A DNA stretch of 15,338 nucleotides, taken from NCBI GenBank assembly GCA_900770835.1, contig CAAGLQ010000115.1:1-15338 (forward strand), given 5' to 3'. A program made the position numbers and the translations under genes. Position 1 is the first letter of the stretch. Each line of letters opens with the position of its first letter. Shown here piece by piece: positions 1 to 7,537 of this stretch. This DNA is from an uncultured Parabacteroides sp. (lineage in GTDB: Bacteria; Bacteroidota; Bacteroidia; Bacteroidales; Tannerellaceae). The notes beneath the pieces were generated by a model. It did not search any database and was not told where the DNA came from. It saw only the letters and a program-made list of their open reading frames with translations.

Positions 1-1
1 C

Positions 2-184
2 GGTTTTGAACGGGAGGAGGTGCAACTATCCCTGCCCAAGGCGATGCAGAAACAGGTGCGAAAGATCTCCCTTTATCGTACGGACGAGCGTACCGACCTC
101 TCCTTGGTGGAGACCCTTGATGGGGCTTCACGTTCGCTCTCCATCGCTCCCCGCTCACTGACCACCTGCGTGGTGGATTTATGA
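2..184 (+). CDS. C-terminal end of a probable GH30-type glycoside hydrolase (5' partial)
   Basis: An open frame runs in from the left edge and stops with TGA at 182-184, giving 60 residues of a C-terminus. It is rich in alternating beta-strand patterns and ends in SLTTCVVDL. Many GH30-family enzymes (glucosylceramidase, beta-1,6-glucanase, xylanase types) end in this way: a beta-sandwich domain whose last strand reads S-[IVL]-T-T-x-V-[VI]. The catalytic barrel lies outside the window, so neither substrate nor subfamily can be given. Another clan GH-A enzyme with a similar C-terminal sandwich (GH39, GH51 or GH59 type) is possible. The gene converges on pgk and probably shares the hairpin at 349-382 as terminator. 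Confidence 0.55.
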   Translation, partial: GFEREEVQLSLPKAMQKQVRKISLYRTDERTDLSLVETLDGASRSLSIAPRSLTTCVVDL

Positions 185-348
185 GTACGATATTTTTGTT
201 TTGAATTATTAGTATATCCTTGCCGTATTCTACTTTACATGCCTCCCTTTCATGAGGCAAAAGCTGGGTAAGCAGTGCTTAGCTATAGTCTTATGCGTTT
301 ATCAAGTTTTATAAAAATAAAGCTAATCCGCTGGTACTGTTATGAAAT

Positions 349-382
349 AAAAAAGGCTGCCCCATTCGGGGACAGCCTTTTT
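349..382. terminator. Bidirectional intrinsic terminator between convergent genes
   Basis: The stem is AAAAAGGCTGCCCC (350-363) pairing with GGGGACAGCCTTTTT (368-382) around an ATTC loop, with one bulged A at 372. The A-run on one side and the T-run on the other let it work on both strands. On the minus strand it lies 21 bases past the pgk stop, an ideal place for the pgk terminator. On the plus strand it lies 165 bases past the stop of the upstream glycosidase. Confidence 0.85.
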
Positions 383-403
383 ATAGAGATTTGCTTATCT
401 TTA

Positions 404-1663
404 TTAGCCCTGGATAGCTGCGATACCCGGAAGTACCTTGCCCTCGATAGCCTCAAGCAATGCACCACCACCGGTAGAAACGTAGGATACACCACTGGCC
501 AAACCGAACTTGTTGACACAAGCCACGGAATCACCACCACCTACCAATGAGAAGGCACCGTTCTTAGTAGCCTCAACCACAGCCTCGCCTACTGAACGTG
601 AGCCGTGTGTGAAGTTCTCGAACTCGAATACACCCGTCGGACCGTTCCAAAGGATTGTCTTAGAGCTCTTGATGACGTTCGCATAGATCTCCTCCGTCTT
701 CGGGCCAATGTCAAGACCCTCCCAAGCATCGGGAATCTCGTTGACCGGAGCGAATGCGGTGTTAGCGTCGTTGTTGAAGTCGTCAGCGATCTTTGCGTCA
801 ACCGCCAAAACCAAGTTCACCCCTTTGTCTTTTGCCTTCTGCATCAACTCCAAGGCCAGATCCAGCTTGTCATCCTCGCAGATAGACTTACCGATCTTAC
901 CGCCCTGCGCCTTCGTGAAGGTATAGGTCATACCGCCCGTGATGATCAGGTTGTCCACCTTGTTGAGCAGGTTCTCGATGATCTCGATCTTAGAAGAGAC
1001 CTTAGAACCACCCATGATAGCGGTGAACGGACGCTTGATGTCGTTGAGCACCTTATCAACGGCCTTCACCTCTTTCTCCATCAAGTAGCCGAACATCTTG
1101 TGATCAGCGTCGAAATAGTCGGCGATCAATGCCGTAGAGGCGTGTGCACGGTGAGCCGTACCGAATGCGTCGTTTACGTAGCAGTCAGCATAAGCGGCCA
1201 ACTTCTTCGTGAACTCCTTCTGGCTCTCTTTTACCGCCTTCTTAGCGGCCTTCTTCTCCTCGTCAGTAGCATCCTCAGCCAAACCTCTGGGTTTGCCCTC
1301 CTCCTCAGCGTAGAAGCGCAAGTTCTCCAACAGCAAAGCCTCACCCGGTTGCAAAGCGGCAGCCTTCACGCCAGCCTCCTCGCCAATGCAGTCGTTAGCG
1401 AACTGTACGTCGATGCCTAACAACTCTGAAAGGTGACCCAAGATGTGCTTCAAAGAAAACTTCTCTGTAACACCTTTCGGACGGCCCAGGTGTGAACCGA
1501 TGATGATGCTACCACCGTCTGCCAAGATCTTTTTCAAAGTAGGCAGCGCGGCACGCATACGAGTGTCGTCAGTGATGTTGAAATTCTCGTCTAAGGGGAC
1601 ATTAAAATCCACTCTGACAAATGCCTTTTTACCGGCAAAGTTGAAAGTGTCAATTGTTGCCAT
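404..1663 (-). CDS. pgk: Phosphoglycerate kinase
   Basis: Cytosolic glycolytic kinase that transfers phosphate between 1,3-bisphosphoglycerate and ADP. The product has 419 residues. The N-terminal substrate domain shows RVDFNVPLD (17-25) and GSHLGRPKG (56-64), with the conserved HRAH motif at 171-174. The nucleotide domain carries GGSKVSSK, WNGPTGVFE and GGGDSVA near the end. It is about 30 residues longer than the E. coli enzyme (387). A lysine- and glutamate-rich stretch at about 119-152 accounts for much of this; I recall similar long forms in Bacteroidetes. The start ATG (1663-1661) follows an AT-rich leader of about 45 bases that carries a -7 box. The gene is last in a leftward series after nnr and the thioredoxin-like gene, 97 bases from the latter, but it appears to have its own promoter and terminator. 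Confidence 0.98.
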   Translation of the reverse strand: MATIDTFNFAGKKAFVRVDFNVPLDENFNITDDTRMRAALPTLKKILADGGSIIIGSHLGRPKGVTEKFSLKHILGHLSELLGIDVQFANDCIGEEAGVKAAALQPGEALLLENLRFYAEEEGKPRGLAEDATDEEKKAAKKAVKESQKEFTKKLAAYADCYVNDAFGTAHRAHASTALIADYFDADHKMFGYLMEKEVKAVDKVLNDIKRPFTAIMGGSKVSSKIEIIENLLNKVDNLIITGGMTYTFTKAQGGKIGKSICEDDKLDLALELMQKAKDKGVNLVLAVDAKIADDFNNDANTAFAPVNEIPDAWEGLDIGPKTEEIYANVIKSSKTILWNGPTGVFEFENFTHGSRSVGEAVVEATKNGAFSLVGGGDSVACVNKFGLASGVSYVSTGGGALLEAIEGKVLPGIAAIQG

Positions 1664-1712
1664 AATTACTATGTTAATTATACAGTTTAAATATGTTCGC
1701 TTAAAACGTTTG

Positions 1713-1720
1713 CAAACTTA
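1713..1720 (-). promoter_or_regulatory. Bacteroidetes -7 promoter box for pgk
   Basis: Read on the minus strand, the bases are TAAGTTTG, an exact match to the Bacteroidetes -7 consensus TAnnTTTG. A transcript would begin near 1706, giving a leader of about 43 bases. I see no good TTTG at the -33 position, so the call rests on the -7 box and its placement. Confidence 0.55.
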
Positions 1721-1760
1721 CACAAAATATTTTATTCGGCTTCTTGCCTTGACCTATTTT

Positions 1761-2747
1761 TTATTGCTCGTTCGCAGGGATTAAGGCCTGCTCAATCTCG
1801 GACAGGCTCCCTTCTCGCACGAGCACCTTTTTCTGGCTATCGAGCAGATAGAGCGCAGGGGTGATTTTCAGCTCATAGAGCTCATCACTGAGGATGGCGC
1901 TCGCTGGGTTGTAGCAGTTGATCCATGCGGTAGGTAGATTGGCAAGACCGGTCCGCCAAGCTGTCGTGTCGGCGTAAGGATAGATGGTGAGCAGCCGAAG
2001 CTGATGCTTTTCCAAGGCTTCATTGAGCACGGAGGAATGTTTCATTTGGTCGATCAGTTGCCGGCAATGGGCGCATTCCGGATCATAGAAGAAGAGTATC
2101 AAGTAGGGGGAGGAGAGGGCGTAAAGATGGCCCTTTGTGTCGTCTGCCAAAACATAATCAAAGTCAGCGGCTGGTGTCCCTTTTCGGTTTTTGAGGCAAA
2201 GCTCCAGCAGGATGGATGGACGGATCTTCTCCTCTTCGCTCCAACTGTCGGATTGGGCGATGTATTCTAACACAGCAATATACATCTCATTGTCTTGCAT
2301 GGGGGAGTAGCTGAAAGCCAAATACTCCTCCAGCAATTCATCCAAGCGATTCAAGAAGGCCTTTTGAAGAGCGGGCTGGAGTGCGTTCGCTATGCCGTTA
2401 GGCCGATAGCCCGTCTCTGCTTTCCGCAATAAGGCTTCTAACCCCTCGGCTTGTCGCTCAGGTGAGGCATGTCGCAAGATGTAGAGGTAGTCGCTTAATG
2501 CCTGCTCAAAGAACTGTGTGCCCCGGATGTCGGTCGTGTCGGTAAAGTTGAACTGATCCCAGTAGTGCAGGGCTAACCACTCTGCACGTTCGGTAGGCGT
2601 CTGAAATTGAGCGGGGACAGTGACTGACGTGAATTGACGCGCGGTCTGTGCGGGGGAAGAGGCGGCGGTTACGCTCGCTTGGCAAGCGAAAAAGCTGCCT
2701 GCCAAGCCGCCTAATCCAATCCACAAGAGGGTTATCCAACGACTCAT
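1761..2747 (-). CDS. Exported DUF5106/thioredoxin-like protein with CAHC site
   Basis: The protein has 328 residues. Residues 1-25 form an export signal: MSRW, a hydrophobic core, then FFAC-Q. Cys21 lies where a lipobox cysteine would be, but the preceding residues (F-F-A) are unusual, so it may be a lipoprotein or a Sec-exported periplasmic protein. Residues 45-200 form a mostly helical region like the DUF5106 domain often found before thioredoxin folds in Bacteroidetes. Residues 200-325 form the thioredoxin-like domain, with FFYDPECAHC (redox cysteines 225 and 228) and a cis-proline in ITPAL (Pro297). It probably acts on disulfides in the periplasm; its partner is unknown. The start chosen is the ATG that overlaps the nnr stop as ATGA. 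An in-frame ATG upstream would add 24 basic residues and spoil the signal peptide. Translation is probably coupled to nnr. Confidence 0.85.
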   Translation of the reverse strand: MSRWITLLWIGLGGLAGSFFACQASVTAASSPAQTARQFTSVTVPAQFQTPTERAEWLALHYWDQFNFTDTTDIRGTQFFEQALSDYLYILRHASPERQAEGLEALLRKAETGYRPNGIANALQPALQKAFLNRLDELLEEYLAFSYSPMQDNEMYIAVLEYIAQSDSWSEEEKIRPSILLELCLKNRKGTPAADFDYVLADDTKGHLYALSSPYLILFFYDPECAHCRQLIDQMKHSSVLNEALEKHQLRLLTIYPYADTTAWRTGLANLPTAWINCYNPASAILSDELYELKITPALYLLDSQKKVLVREGSLSEIEQALIPANEQ

Positions 2748-4270
2748 CGGTGAGCAACCTTGAAGGCGGTAGCTAACATGCGGATAATGTCGCTGGCGAT
2801 GAGGCTCTCTTCTGCGCAACCTTCGCCATGGGCTGCCAAGTCACCTGCCGTAGCATGGAGGAACACCGCATCCACGGCCGCTGTCTCTGGCGAATAGCCT
2901 TGCGCCAATAGCCCTAAGATCACGCCGGTCAGCACGTCGCCACTGCCGGCGGTAGCCATGCCCGGATTGCCGCAGCTGTTGAAATAGATGTTTCCTGAGG
3001 TGGTGCAGGTGGCCGTATAGGCTCCCTTTAAGACGACAATCAGTTTATGCTCTACGGCAAAGGATTGCGCTTTGAGCAGGCGTTCATAGGCCGTAGCGCA
3101 TTCACCCACCAGGCGATCGAACTCTTTGGGGTGAGGAGTTAAGATGCTGCGAGCCGGTATCTTGTTCAGCAAATCCTTGTTGGAGGCGATGATGTTGATG
3201 GCATCCGCATCGATCACAACGGGTTTGTTGTAATTGCCTAAAACTCGCTCAATGACGGCTGCTGATTCCATGTGCTGGCCCAAGCCAGGCCCCATGCCAA
3301 TAGCGGAATAGCTGTTGGTATCGGGTGCGGTAGTCAGGTAATCGGGATGGGGGTCAAAACTCAACATAGCCTCGGGAAAGGCTGTCTGGAAAATGGTCTC
3401 TCCCCGATAAGGAATATGGGCGGTCAGCAAACCGGCTCCGCTTCGCAGGCAGGCCTTGGCTGCCAAAAGGGCGGCTCCCATCTTGCCTTTGCTGCCGGCT
3501 AATAAAAGGGCATGGCCGAATGTGCCTTTGTAAGCGAATCGATTCCGGGGTAGGAGTGTGGCGGAAATATCCTCCTCTTCTACCATATAATAGGGTGTAT
3601 TGGTTTGCTCAATGATGCCCGGATGAATACCGATGTCGAGCACACGCCATTCGCCAACGAACGCTGCGTTCTCTGGCAAGAAAAAGGCCAGTTTTGGGAA
3701 ACCGAAAGTAAGCGTAACATTCGCTTTCACGATGGCCTCTGGATTGTTACCTCGGTTGTCCTCTCCGAAAAGCCCAGAGGGAATGTCGATAGCGACCACC
3801 TCTGCTTCAGTCTCATTGATGAAATTGGCCAAGGCGGCGAATCCTCCAGTCAAGGGACGATTTAATCCGGATCCAAACAGACCGTCAATAATGATGTCAT
3901 GCTTACCAATCTCAGGCAGATCGAACTCTCCTCGTCCTACTTCGGTAAACTCCACTTGCTCAGTAGTCAAAAGCCGCTGCTTATTGCGCTCACAATCTTC
4001 TGACAGGTGATCTGTCGGGTTGAACAGATAGGTCTCCACCTGTTTGAACATCTCTTCTTTCAAGAGGCGTGCGATGGCTAACGCATCCGCACCGTTGTTG
4101 CCTTGCCCGGCGAAGATGATAACCCGTTGCTGTTTGGAGTAGTGGCGACAAAAGTCTTGCACAAACACATAAGCTGCACGCTCCACTAAATCAATCGAGC
4201 TGATCGGTTCATGTACAATGGTATATTGATCAAGCTCTTTTACTTTATCCGTAGCGAATATCTTGAACAT
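2744..4270 (-). CDS. nnr: Bifunctional NAD(P)HX epimerase / ADP-dependent NAD(P)HX dehydratase
   Basis: The enzyme repairs hydrated NADH and NADPH. Residues 1-220 are the YjeF N-terminal epimerase domain: AGQGNNGADAL at 54-64, DGLFGSGLNRP at 129-139 and IDIPSG at 161-166. Residues 235-505 are the YjeF C-terminal (CARKD) dehydratase domain of ribokinase-like fold: HALLLAGSKGKMGAA at 253-267, LTPHPKEF at 377-384 and NPGMATAGSGDVLTG at 435-449, where Asp445 is the expected catalytic residue. The 508-residue length is usual for the fused bacterial form. The start used is ATG 4270-4268 (MFKIFATDKV), because the earlier in-frame ATG at 4306 sits on the -7 promoter box and would add 12 residues with no family match. 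It is first in a leftward operon with the thioredoxin-like gene. Confidence 0.95.
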   Translation of the reverse strand: MFKIFATDKVKELDQYTIVHEPISSIDLVERAAYVFVQDFCRHYSKQQRVIIFAGQGNNGADALAIARLLKEEMFKQVETYLFNPTDHLSEDCERNKQRLLTTEQVEFTEVGRGEFDLPEIGKHDIIIDGLFGSGLNRPLTGGFAALANFINETEAEVVAIDIPSGLFGEDNRGNNPEAIVKANVTLTFGFPKLAFFLPENAAFVGEWRVLDIGIHPGIIEQTNTPYYMVEEEDISATLLPRNRFAYKGTFGHALLLAGSKGKMGAALLAAKACLRSGAGLLTAHIPYRGETIFQTAFPEAMLSFDPHPDYLTTAPDTNSYSAIGMGPGLGQHMESAAVIERVLGNYNKPVVIDADAINIIASNKDLLNKIPARSILTPHPKEFDRLVGECATAYERLLKAQSFAVEHKLIVVLKGAYTATCTTSGNIYFNSCGNPGMATAGSGDVLTGVILGLLAQGYSPETAAVDAVFLHATAGDLAAHGEGCAEESLIASDIIRMLATAFKVAHR

Positions 4271-4303
4271 AAGAATCGGTAATCGTGAATTTTTAGATTT
4301 GGG

Positions 4304-4311
4304 CAAATGTA
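4304..4311 (-). promoter_or_regulatory. Bacteroidetes -7 promoter box for nnr
   Basis: The minus-strand sequence is TACATTTG, an exact TAnnTTTG match, 33 bases before the nnr ATG. A convincing -33 TTTG is not evident. The box is divergent from, and about 50 bases away from, the hpt promoter. Confidence 0.5.
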
Positions 4312-4340
4312 TAATAAACTTTCGGAACTTGCTAATGTTT

Positions 4341-4371
4341 TTTGTTCTTCCTCAGAAATTGTTTAATTTTG
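4341..4371 (+). promoter_or_regulatory. Bacteroidetes promoter for the hpt-adk-obgE group
   Basis: TTTG at 4341-4344 (-33 element) is followed after 19 bases by TAATTTTG at 4364-4371 (-7 element, exact TAnnTTTG). Start of transcription is expected near 4378, about 17 bases before the hpt ATG. Both boxes and their spacing fit the Bacteroidetes sigma factor consensus well. Confidence 0.75.
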
Positions 4372-4394
4372 CCGCTCGATAAAATAGATTGGTC

Positions 4395-4934
4395 ATGCAA
4401 AGGATTCACCTAAAAGACAAGGAATTTGAGCTATTCATCACTGAGGCAGAGATTCAAACGGCTGTGGGGCGAATGGCCCAACAGATCGCGGCAGACATGG
4501 CTGGGAAACGTCCGCTTTTCGTGGGTGTATTGAACGGTGCATTTATGTTTGTGGCTGATTTAATGAGGGCGTTGAATGGCTCTTATGAGCTGACCTTCGC
4601 TCGCTATTCCTCGTATGCCGGCACGTCGAGCACAGGCGTTTTGCGAGAGATTATGCCTATTTCGGTGGATGTGAAAGGTCGCACGGTGATCCTGCTGGAG
4701 GATATTATCGACACAGGCTTCACGATGAGCCGGGTGAAGGCAATGCTTCGTGAGCGGGGGGCTGAGGATGTGCGTTTGGCCACCATGTTGTTTAAGCCAG
4801 AGTCGCTGAAGGTGGATTTACAACCGGATTACGTGGGCTTGCAGATACCCCCTGCCTTTATTGTAGGCCACGGGTTGGACTATGATGAGATGGGACGTGC
4901 CTATCGGGATATTTATCAGGTGGTTGAGCAGTAA
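4395..4934 (+). CDS. hpt: Hypoxanthine phosphoribosyltransferase
   Basis: Cytosolic purine salvage enzyme that joins hypoxanthine (and often guanine) to PRPP, giving IMP or GMP. The product has 179 residues, typical of bacterial Hpt. The PRPP-binding loop is ILLEDIIDTGFT (99-110) with the acidic pair Glu102-Asp103. VLNGAFMF (45-52) is the pyrophosphate loop, and the flexible loop region is ARYSSYAGTSSTG (69-81). The ATG at 4395 is chosen over the in-frame TTG at 4389 because it is preceded by the short leader expected from the promoter at 4341-4371. It is first in a rightward purine-related group, 59 bases before adk. Confidence 0.95.
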   Translation: MQRIHLKDKEFELFITEAEIQTAVGRMAQQIAADMAGKRPLFVGVLNGAFMFVADLMRALNGSYELTFARYSSYAGTSSTGVLREIMPISVDVKGRTVILLEDIIDTGFTMSRVKAMLRERGAEDVRLATMLFKPESLKVDLQPDYVGLQIPPAFIVGHGLDYDEMGRAYRDIYQVVEQ

Positions 4935-4946
4935 GACCGCTCATTG

Positions 4947-4976
4947 TTTGTAGAATAGATTACTATTATAGAATTG
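4947..4976 (+). promoter_or_regulatory. Possible internal promoter before adk
   Basis: TTTG at 4947-4950 and, 18 bases on, TAGAATTG at 4969-4976 (one mismatch to TAnnTTTG) lie in the hpt-adk gap. This could give adk and obgE transcription independent of hpt. The mismatch in the -7 box makes this uncertain. Confidence 0.35.
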
Positions 4977-4993
4977 ATAGAAACGAAGAAATT

Positions 4994-5563
4994 ATGTTGA
5001 ATGTAGTTATTTTTGGTGCTCCGGGTTCAGGCAAGGGCACACAGAGCGAGTTGATTATCAAAGAGTACGGTTTGGATCACATCTCTACAGGCGATGTGCT
5101 GCGTGGTGAGATGAAGGCTGAGACCGAGTTGGGTAAAATCGCTAAGGATTATATTGAGAAAGGCCAGCTGGTGCCTGATGAGCTGATCGTGAATATGTTG
5201 GCCAATGTACTGGATAGCAAGAAGCCGGAGAAGGGTGTGATTTTCGATGGTTTCCCCCGCACGATTCCGCAGGCAAAGGCTTTGAAACAGATGCTCAACG
5301 AGCGTGGAACGGATGTTTCTGTGATGTTGAACTTGCAAGTGGATGAGGATGAGTTGGTAAAGCGTCTGTTGGAACGTGGAAAGGTTTCTGGCCGTTCTGA
5401 CGATAACTTGGAGACTATCAAGTCTCGTTTGGAGGTTTATCATACTCAAACCGCTCCGCTGGCTGACTATTATGTAGGCGAGGGCAAGCATGTGGCTATC
5501 CAGGGTATGGGCACGATCGAGGAGATCTTTGGCCGTATTAAGGAGGCGATCAATAATTTGTAA
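4994..5563 (+). CDS. adk: Adenylate kinase (short form without zinc LID)
   Basis: Essential cytosolic enzyme balancing AMP, ADP and ATP. The product has 189 residues. The P-loop is GAPGSGKGT (8-16); STGD (31-34) and FDGFPRT (84-90) are the AMP-site motifs. LLERGKVSGRSDDN (125-138) is the short LID, lacking the four-cysteine zinc insert of the roughly 215-residue forms. The next gene, obgE, starts 12 bases after the stop, so the two are almost certainly cotranscribed. The codons are richer in GGT, CGT and TTG than those of nnr, which suggests high expression. Confidence 0.98.
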   Translation: MLNVVIFGAPGSGKGTQSELIIKEYGLDHISTGDVLRGEMKAETELGKIAKDYIEKGQLVPDELIVNMLANVLDSKKPEKGVIFDGFPRTIPQAKALKQMLNERGTDVSVMLNLQVDEDELVKRLLERGKVSGRSDDNLETIKSRLEVYHTQTAPLADYYVGEGKHVAIQGMGTIEEIFGRIKEAINNL

Positions 5564-5575
5564 TCCGAAAAGAGA

Positions 5576-6721
5576 ATGGCTGAATCGAACTTTGTAGATT
5601 ATGTCAAGATCTATTGCCGCTCGGGTAAGGGAGGCAGAGGATCTTCTCACTTCCGCCGCGAGAAATATATTCCGAAAGGGGGACCCGACGGGGGCGATGG
5701 AGGACGAGGAGGTCATATCTATCTCCGAGGAAATCGGAACTATTGGACATTGCTCCATTTGAAATATGAGCGTCATATCCTGGCGACCAACGGGGAGAGC
5801 GGAAGCGCGAAACGTAGTTCGGGCAAGAATGGAGAAGATCGGGTGATCGAGGTGCCCTGTGGTACGGTGGTTTATGATGCGGATACGGGTGAATACCTGT
5901 GCGACGTGACGGAAGATGGGCAGCAGGTGATGTTGCTGAAAGGTGGTCGAGGTGGTTTGGGCAATTGCAATTTCAAGACCTCTACCAATCAAGCCCCTCG
6001 CTATGCGCAACCCGGTGAGCCGGCACAAGAGCGTACCATCATTCTACAGTTAAAGTTGCTGGCCGATGTGGGCTTGGTGGGTTTCCCGAATGCGGGTAAA
6101 TCGACCTTGCTCTCTGTGGTATCAGCGGCCAAGCCGAAGATCGCTAACTATCCTTTCACCACCTTGGAGCCTAATTTGGGCATCGTGAGCTATCGAGATA
6201 ACCGTTCCTTCGTCATGGCGGATATTCCCGGTATCATTGAGGGAGCGAGCGAGGGCAAAGGATTGGGATTGCGTTTCCTGCGTCATATCGAGCGAAACTC
6301 GCTGTTGCTCTTCATGGTGCCTGCCGATACAGACGACATCCGGAAGGAGTATGAGATTCTGAGCAATGAGTTGGAGAAGTACAACCCTGATTTGCTGGAT
6401 AAGCCTCGTGTGCTGGCGATCACCAAAAGTGATTTGCTGGATGATGAGCTGATTGAGGCGCTTTCCGAAGATTTGCCGGAAGGTATTCCGCATCTCTTTA
6501 TCTCTGCTGTGGTGGGTATGGGCATTACCGAGTTGAAAGATCTGCTCTGGAAAGCTTTGAACGAGGAGTCCTTCCACGAGGCGGAACGCATCGTGCATAA
6601 GAATATCGACGTGAACACATTGGTATTCGACGAGGGGGATGACTTTGTCGTGCCGGTCGATGACGATGAGTTGGATGACGATGAGGAGTACGAGGAATAT
6701 TGGGACGACGAGGATGAATAA
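5576..6721 (+). CDS. obgE: Obg-family ribosome-assembly GTPase
   Basis: Essential GTPase that binds the 50S precursor and links ribosome assembly to nutritional state. Its 381 residues are arranged as usual. The glycine-rich Obg fold is at 1-160 (GKGGRGSSHFRREK, then GGPDGGDGGRGG). The G domain follows, with G1 GFPNAGKST (169-177), G2 threonines at 195-196, G3 DIPGIIEGASEGKGLG (216-231), G4 TKSD (283-286) and G5 ISA (309-311). From about 350 the protein ends in a very acidic tail in which about two thirds of the last 30 residues are Asp or Glu; species-specific acidic tails are known in Obg proteins. The 3' end overlaps the pgeF start by 8 bases, so translation may be coupled. Confidence 0.98.
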   Translation: MAESNFVDYVKIYCRSGKGGRGSSHFRREKYIPKGGPDGGDGGRGGHIYLRGNRNYWTLLHLKYERHILATNGESGSAKRSSGKNGEDRVIEVPCGTVVYDADTGEYLCDVTEDGQQVMLLKGGRGGLGNCNFKTSTNQAPRYAQPGEPAQERTIILQLKLLADVGLVGFPNAGKSTLLSVVSAAKPKIANYPFTTLEPNLGIVSYRDNRSFVMADIPGIIEGASEGKGLGLRFLRHIERNSLLLFMVPADTDDIRKEYEILSNELEKYNPDLLDKPRVLAITKSDLLDDELIEALSEDLPEGIPHLFISAVVGMGITELKDLLWKALNEESFHEAERIVHKNIDVNTLVFDEGDDFVVPVDDDELDDDEEYEEYWDDEDE

Positions 6722-7529
6722 TAATAAGGTATTTCAAAAGGAAATGCTGCGGCTGCCTCTGCTGGAGGAGTGCCGTGGCATTTCTCATTTTTTCACCACC
6801 CGCCAAGGAGGTGTCAGCCGAGGAATGGCCTTTGGCTCGATGAATCCAGGTCTTTATACAGCGGATGACCCGGAGGCGGTGCGACGTAACCTGGCTATCT
6901 TAGCGGAGCGTATTGGCTTGCCGGTGACACGGATCGTGATGCCCCATCAGACACATGAGGATCGTTTGCTGACGATTGATGCCGACTTCTTGGCAAAGCC
7001 AATGGATGAGCAACGACAACGCTTGGAGGGGGTGGATGGCTTGGTGACAGCTGAGCCACAAGTCTGTGTGGCTGTTTCTACAGCCGACTGCGTACCTCTG
7101 CTGCTTTATGCGCCTGATAAAGAGGTGGTAGCCGCTGTCCATGCCGGATGGCGAGGAACCGTGAAGGGCATTGCCCGAAAGGCGGTGTGCTATTTGCAAA
7201 CCGCGTTTGGCTGTGATCCCGCTCACGTTAGGGCGGGAATAGGACCGTCCATCTCACAGGCTGCTTTCGAGGTGGGCGAGGAGGTCGTAGAAGCCTTTGC
7301 ATCAGCAGGTATGCCGCTTTATCGACTGATGCGTCGGGATCCCAATAATGGGAAAGCCCACATCGACTTGTGGGGCGCTAACCGCTGGCAACTGATGGAG
7401 GCTGGCGTAGAAGCGGCGCATATCGAGATCGCTGGCTTTTGCACCTATTCGCAATGGGAACGCTTTTTCTCGGCCAGACGGTTGGGCGTGCAGAGTGGTC
7501 GAATAGTTTCGGGTATTTTTAAAATATAA
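6714..7529 (+). CDS. pgeF: PgeF/YfiH-family multicopper-like purine nucleoside phosphorylase (peptidoglycan editing factor)
   Basis: Member of the DUF152/laccase-domain family. Characterised members cleave purine nucleosides with phosphate or act as adenosine deaminase; in E. coli the homologue limits misuse of L-Ser in muropeptide synthesis. The product has 271 residues. The zinc-site residues are His81 (MPHQTHEDR), Cys126 (VSTADCVPLL) and His143 (AVHAGWRGTVKG). FFTTRQGGVS (26-35) and GPSISQAAFEVG are further family motifs. The ATG at 6714 overlaps the obgE stop by 8 bases. A second ATG at 6744 would still keep the family core, so the first 10 residues are uncertain. An upstream extension of the frame lies inside the obgE acidic tail and is not credible. 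Confidence 0.9.
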   Translation: MNNNKVFQKEMLRLPLLEECRGISHFFTTRQGGVSRGMAFGSMNPGLYTADDPEAVRRNLAILAERIGLPVTRIVMPHQTHEDRLLTIDADFLAKPMDEQRQRLEGVDGLVTAEPQVCVAVSTADCVPLLLYAPDKEVVAAVHAGWRGTVKGIARKAVCYLQTAFGCDPAHVRAGIGPSISQAAFEVGEEVVEAFASAGMPLYRLMRRDPNNGKAHIDLWGANRWQLMEAGVEAAHIEIAGFCTYSQWERFFSARRLGVQSGRIVSGIFKI

Positions 7530-7537
7530 CCAAAGGG

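Noticed and set aside
191..198. TATTTTTG matching the -7 promoter box just after the glycosidase stop
   Set aside because: There is no TTTG at the -33 position and no plausible plus-strand gene before the terminator at 349-382.
240..259. Hairpin TGCCTC/GAGGCA after the partial glycosidase
   Set aside because: The stem is only six pairs and no T-run follows on either strand, so it is weaker than the hairpin at 349-382 and may be chance.
275..550. Small plus-strand frame starting before the pgk terminator
   Set aside because: It reads through the terminator hairpin and into the antisense of the pgk 3' end; no family resemblance.
605..1420. Long open frame opposite pgk on the plus strand (271 codons)
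   Set aside because: It lies wholly within pgk, has no recognisable domain, no promoter or leader, and follows from the strong codon bias of pgk.
5027..6028. Open frame of 333 codons on the minus strand across adk and obgE
   Set aside because: It crosses two well-established genes on the other strand, its composition is unlike a protein of this genome, and no promoter is present.
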